From DATFWK01 sp035259345 (GTDB lineage: Bacteria > Actinomycetota > Thermoleophilia > Miltoncostaeales > Miltoncostaeaceae), in contig DATFWK010000070.1 of NCBI GenBank assembly GCA_035259345.1, positions 1 to 15,031 on the forward strand: DNA of 15,031 nt, given 5' to 3'. Each line of letters starts with the position of its first letter. The first letter of the stretch is position 1. This document shows positions 13,223 through 15,031 of the stretch, piece by piece. Below the pieces are notes generated by a model. The model was not told where the DNA came from, ran no database searches, and saw only the letters and a list, made by a program, of their open reading frames with translations. The translations under genes were made by a program, and so were the position numbers.

Positions 13223-13252
13223 CGGCGGCCAGACAGCGACCGGCCTCGGGCC

Positions 13253-15031
13253 TCAGTAGGGCGCGGCCAGCGCGCCCCCTTGGCGCGCGAGCGTGAGGCG
13301 CATCAGCGTCGCGTGCGTCCCCTCGGAGCCGGCGTCGTCGCCGTCCGGCATCAGCTCTGCGTATGCGCCGTCGGACCGCATCTCCCATGCGTTCCGCCGG
13401 TCGGCCAGGCACACCGCGAGGATCTCCCAGAGACGTGCGCGGTGCCGGCGCTCGCGGATCGGGACGATGGCCTCGACCCGCTCCGACAGGTTCCGGTGCA
13501 TCCAGTCGGCCGACCCGATCAGGAACTCGCCCTCGAGCGGGTCGTCGGCGCCGGCGGCGAAGTGGAAGATGCGCGAGTGCTCGAGGAAGCGCCCGATGAT
13601 CGAGCGGATGCGGACGTTCTCCGTCAGGCCCGGGACCCCCGGGGGCAGGACGCAGAGGCCCCTCACGACCAGGTCGACCGGGACACCGGCCTGGGAGGCG
13701 CGCGAGAGCAGGGCGCACATCTCCGGATCCTCGAGCTGGTTCATCTTGCAGACGATCCGCGCGGGCCGGCCGGAGGCCTGGTGCTCGATCTCGCGCTCGA
13801 TGAGCTCGACGAAGCGCGACCGCATGTTGACCGGCGCGACGAGGAGGGTCTCGAACGTCGGCGTCCGCGAGCGGCCGGTGAGGAGATGGAAGAGCGTGAC
13901 GACGTCGCGCGTGATCGCGAGGTCGTCGGTCAGCAATCCGATGTCCTCGTACAGGCGTGCCGTGCGCGTGTGGTAGTTGCCGGTCGCGACGTGGGCGTAG
14001 CAGCGCATCCCGCTCTGCTCGCGGCGGACGACCAGCGCGGTCTTGCTGTGGGTCTTGAGGCCGGCGACGCCGTAGACGACGTGCGCCCCGACCTTGTCGA
14101 GCTCGCGCGCCCAGTGCAGGTTGCGCTCCTCGTCGAAGCGGGCGTTGAGCTCGATCGCGCATGCGACCTGCTTGCCCGCCTCGGCGGCGCGGATGAGTGA
14201 GCGCACGAACGGGGTGTCGTCGCCCACCCGGTAGACCGTCATCTTGATCGAGACGGTGAGGGGGTCGTCGGCGGCCTCGCGGATGAAGCGCTCGACGCTC
14301 GCGTCGAAGCTCTCGTACGGATGGTGCAGCAGGATGTCGCCCGCCCGGATGGCGGCGAAGATGTCGCCCTCGTCCCCGCTCAGCGCCGCCGGGGCCACCG
14401 GCGTCCAGGGCGGGTCGCGAAGCTCGGGGATGGGGAGCGCCGCGATCTCGAACAGGGTCGTGTAGTCCACGAGCTCCGGCATCTCGTAGATGTCCTCGGG
14501 CGCCAGCTCGAACCGGTCCTGCAGCTCCGCGACGATCAGCGGATCCGCCTCCGGCTGGACCTCGAGGCGCACCACCGGCTCGAAGCGGCGCTGGCGCAGC
14601 TCCCGCTCGACCAGCGCGCGCTTGTCGACGCCGTCGTCGTCGAGCTCGACCTCGGCGTCGCGGCACACCCGGATCAGGGTGGCGCTCTCGATCCCCATCC
14701 CCGGGAAGAGCTTCGGCGCGTTGGCGACGATGAGCTGGTCGAGGCCGATGAAGACGCGCTCCCCCGCCGGCACGCCCACGCGGACGCGGATCCACTGCGG
14801 CAGCTCCCGCGGCACCTTGACCCGCGCGAGCACGGCCGTGCCGGACGGCGGGTCGACGAGCCGGAAGGCCCATGACGTCGAGAGGTTCGAGATGTAGGGG
14901 AACGGATGGGCGGCGTCGAGGCTCAGCGGGGTGAGCACGGGCGAGACGTCCGAGTCGAAGTAGGCGCCCGCGTGCTCGCGCTGCTCGTCCGTGAGGTCCG
15001 TCCAGCAGGCCAGGCGGATGCCGTGACGAGC
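13253..15031 (-). CDS. ppk1: Polyphosphate kinase (N-terminus beyond the window edge)
   Basis: The frame is open from the right edge to the stop at 13253, giving 592 C-terminal residues of a protein usually near 690, so only the N-terminal domain is missing. PPK1 reversibly transfers the terminal phosphate of ATP to polyphosphate. Counting from the first visible codon: YFDSDVSP-LTPLSLDAAHPFP is the head-domain end. GLKTHSKTALVVRRE carries His328, equivalent to the autophosphorylated His435 of the E. coli enzyme. YAHVATGNYHTRTARLYEDIGLLT follows. FLEHSRIFHF carries His485, equivalent to His592; the 157-residue spacing matches the E. coli enzyme exactly. IGSADWMHRNLSERVEAIVPI is the usual C-terminal element. 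It is probably active. The final ~30 residues (DGDDAGSEG onward) are a variable tail. Confidence 0.95.
   Translation of the reverse strand, partial: ARHGIRLACWTDLTDEQREHAGAYFDSDVSPVLTPLSLDAAHPFPYISNLSTSWAFRLVDPPSGTAVLARVKVPRELPQWIRVRVGVPAGERVFIGLDQLIVANAPKLFPGMGIESATLIRVCRDAEVELDDDGVDKRALVERELRQRRFEPVVRLEVQPEADPLIVAELQDRFELAPEDIYEMPELVDYTTLFEIAALPIPELRDPPWTPVAPAALSGDEGDIFAAIRAGDILLHHPYESFDASVERFIREAADDPLTVSIKMTVYRVGDDTPFVRSLIRAAEAGKQVACAIELNARFDEERNLHWARELDKVGAHVVYGVAGLKTHSKTALVVRREQSGMRCYAHVATGNYHTRTARLYEDIGLLTDDLAITRDVVTLFHLLTGRSRTPTFETLLVAPVNMRSRFVELIEREIEHQASGRPARIVCKMNQLEDPEMCALLSRASQAGVPVDLVVRGLCVLPPGVPGLTENVRIRSIIGRFLEHSRIFHFAAGADDPLEGEFLIGSADWMHRNLSERVEAIVPIRERRHRARLWEILAVCLADRRNAWEMRSDGAYAELMPDGDDAGSEGTHATLMRLTLARQGGALAAPY

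Noticed and set aside
13223..13252. GGCC-rich inverted repeat between the zinc-motif gene and polyphosphate kinase
   Set aside because: Only about four to five pairs with a long loop, too weak to call a terminator.
13053..14873. A 606-codon minus-strand open frame overlapping the polyphosphate kinase in another frame
   Set aside because: It is Arg/Pro/Gly-rich without motifs, and the polyphosphate kinase frame is unmistakable.

Overview
The window is very GC-rich and densely packed with genes. It has many GTG starts, 1-4 nt start/stop overlaps and a strong preference for G or C at the third codon position. Together with the protein types (small secreted proteins with Ala-rich signal peptides, a DoxX-like protein, an ArsR-SRPBCC pair, a LOG protein and polyphosphate kinase), this suggests chromosomal DNA of a high-GC actinobacterium, perhaps a soil Thermoleophilia-type lineage. 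The lineage is an inference, because no marker gene for it is present. I see no phage, transposon, CRISPR array or plasmid functions.

Layout. 1-2472: an edge-truncated secreted protein gene (minus) diverges from a large secreted Asp-box (sialidase-like) protein (plus). 2530-4459: a minus-strand rhodanese-methyltransferase fusion diverges, across about 265 bp, from a plus-strand calcineurin-like phosphoesterase. 4515-6096: an arsR-SRPBCC operon (minus) diverges from a small alpha/beta hydrolase (plus), with an inverted repeat over the arsR start codon. 6228-7272: a DoxX-like membrane protein (plus), a STAS protein (minus) and tRNA-Phe(GAA) (minus). 7273-12440: a plus-strand run of secreted protein, OmpR-type response regulator, sensor kinase, second secreted protein, LOG-family protein, phospholipase-D-like protein and MscL channel. 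12437-12924: a minus-strand pair of a NifU N-terminal-domain protein and a two-helix membrane protein. 13031-13222: a mini-protein with two DnaJ-type CxxCxGxG motifs. 13253-15031: polyphosphate kinase, cut by the right edge.

How the genes fit together. The most distinctive unit is the two-component system at 7764-9793. It is flanked by two small exported proteins whose C-terminal halves look alike, and the downstream one overlaps the kinase gene by 4 nt. They may form one envelope-sensing module. LOG and PLD-like genes follow with almost no spacing, and mscL comes 41 bp later. Strong inverted repeats sit at the convergent gene ends 2472/2530, 4459/4515 and 6701/6726. At 12437-12440 the two convergent genes share their stop bases instead. 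No gene-free stretch exceeds 300 bp; the longest, 3544-3808, shows nothing I can name with confidence.
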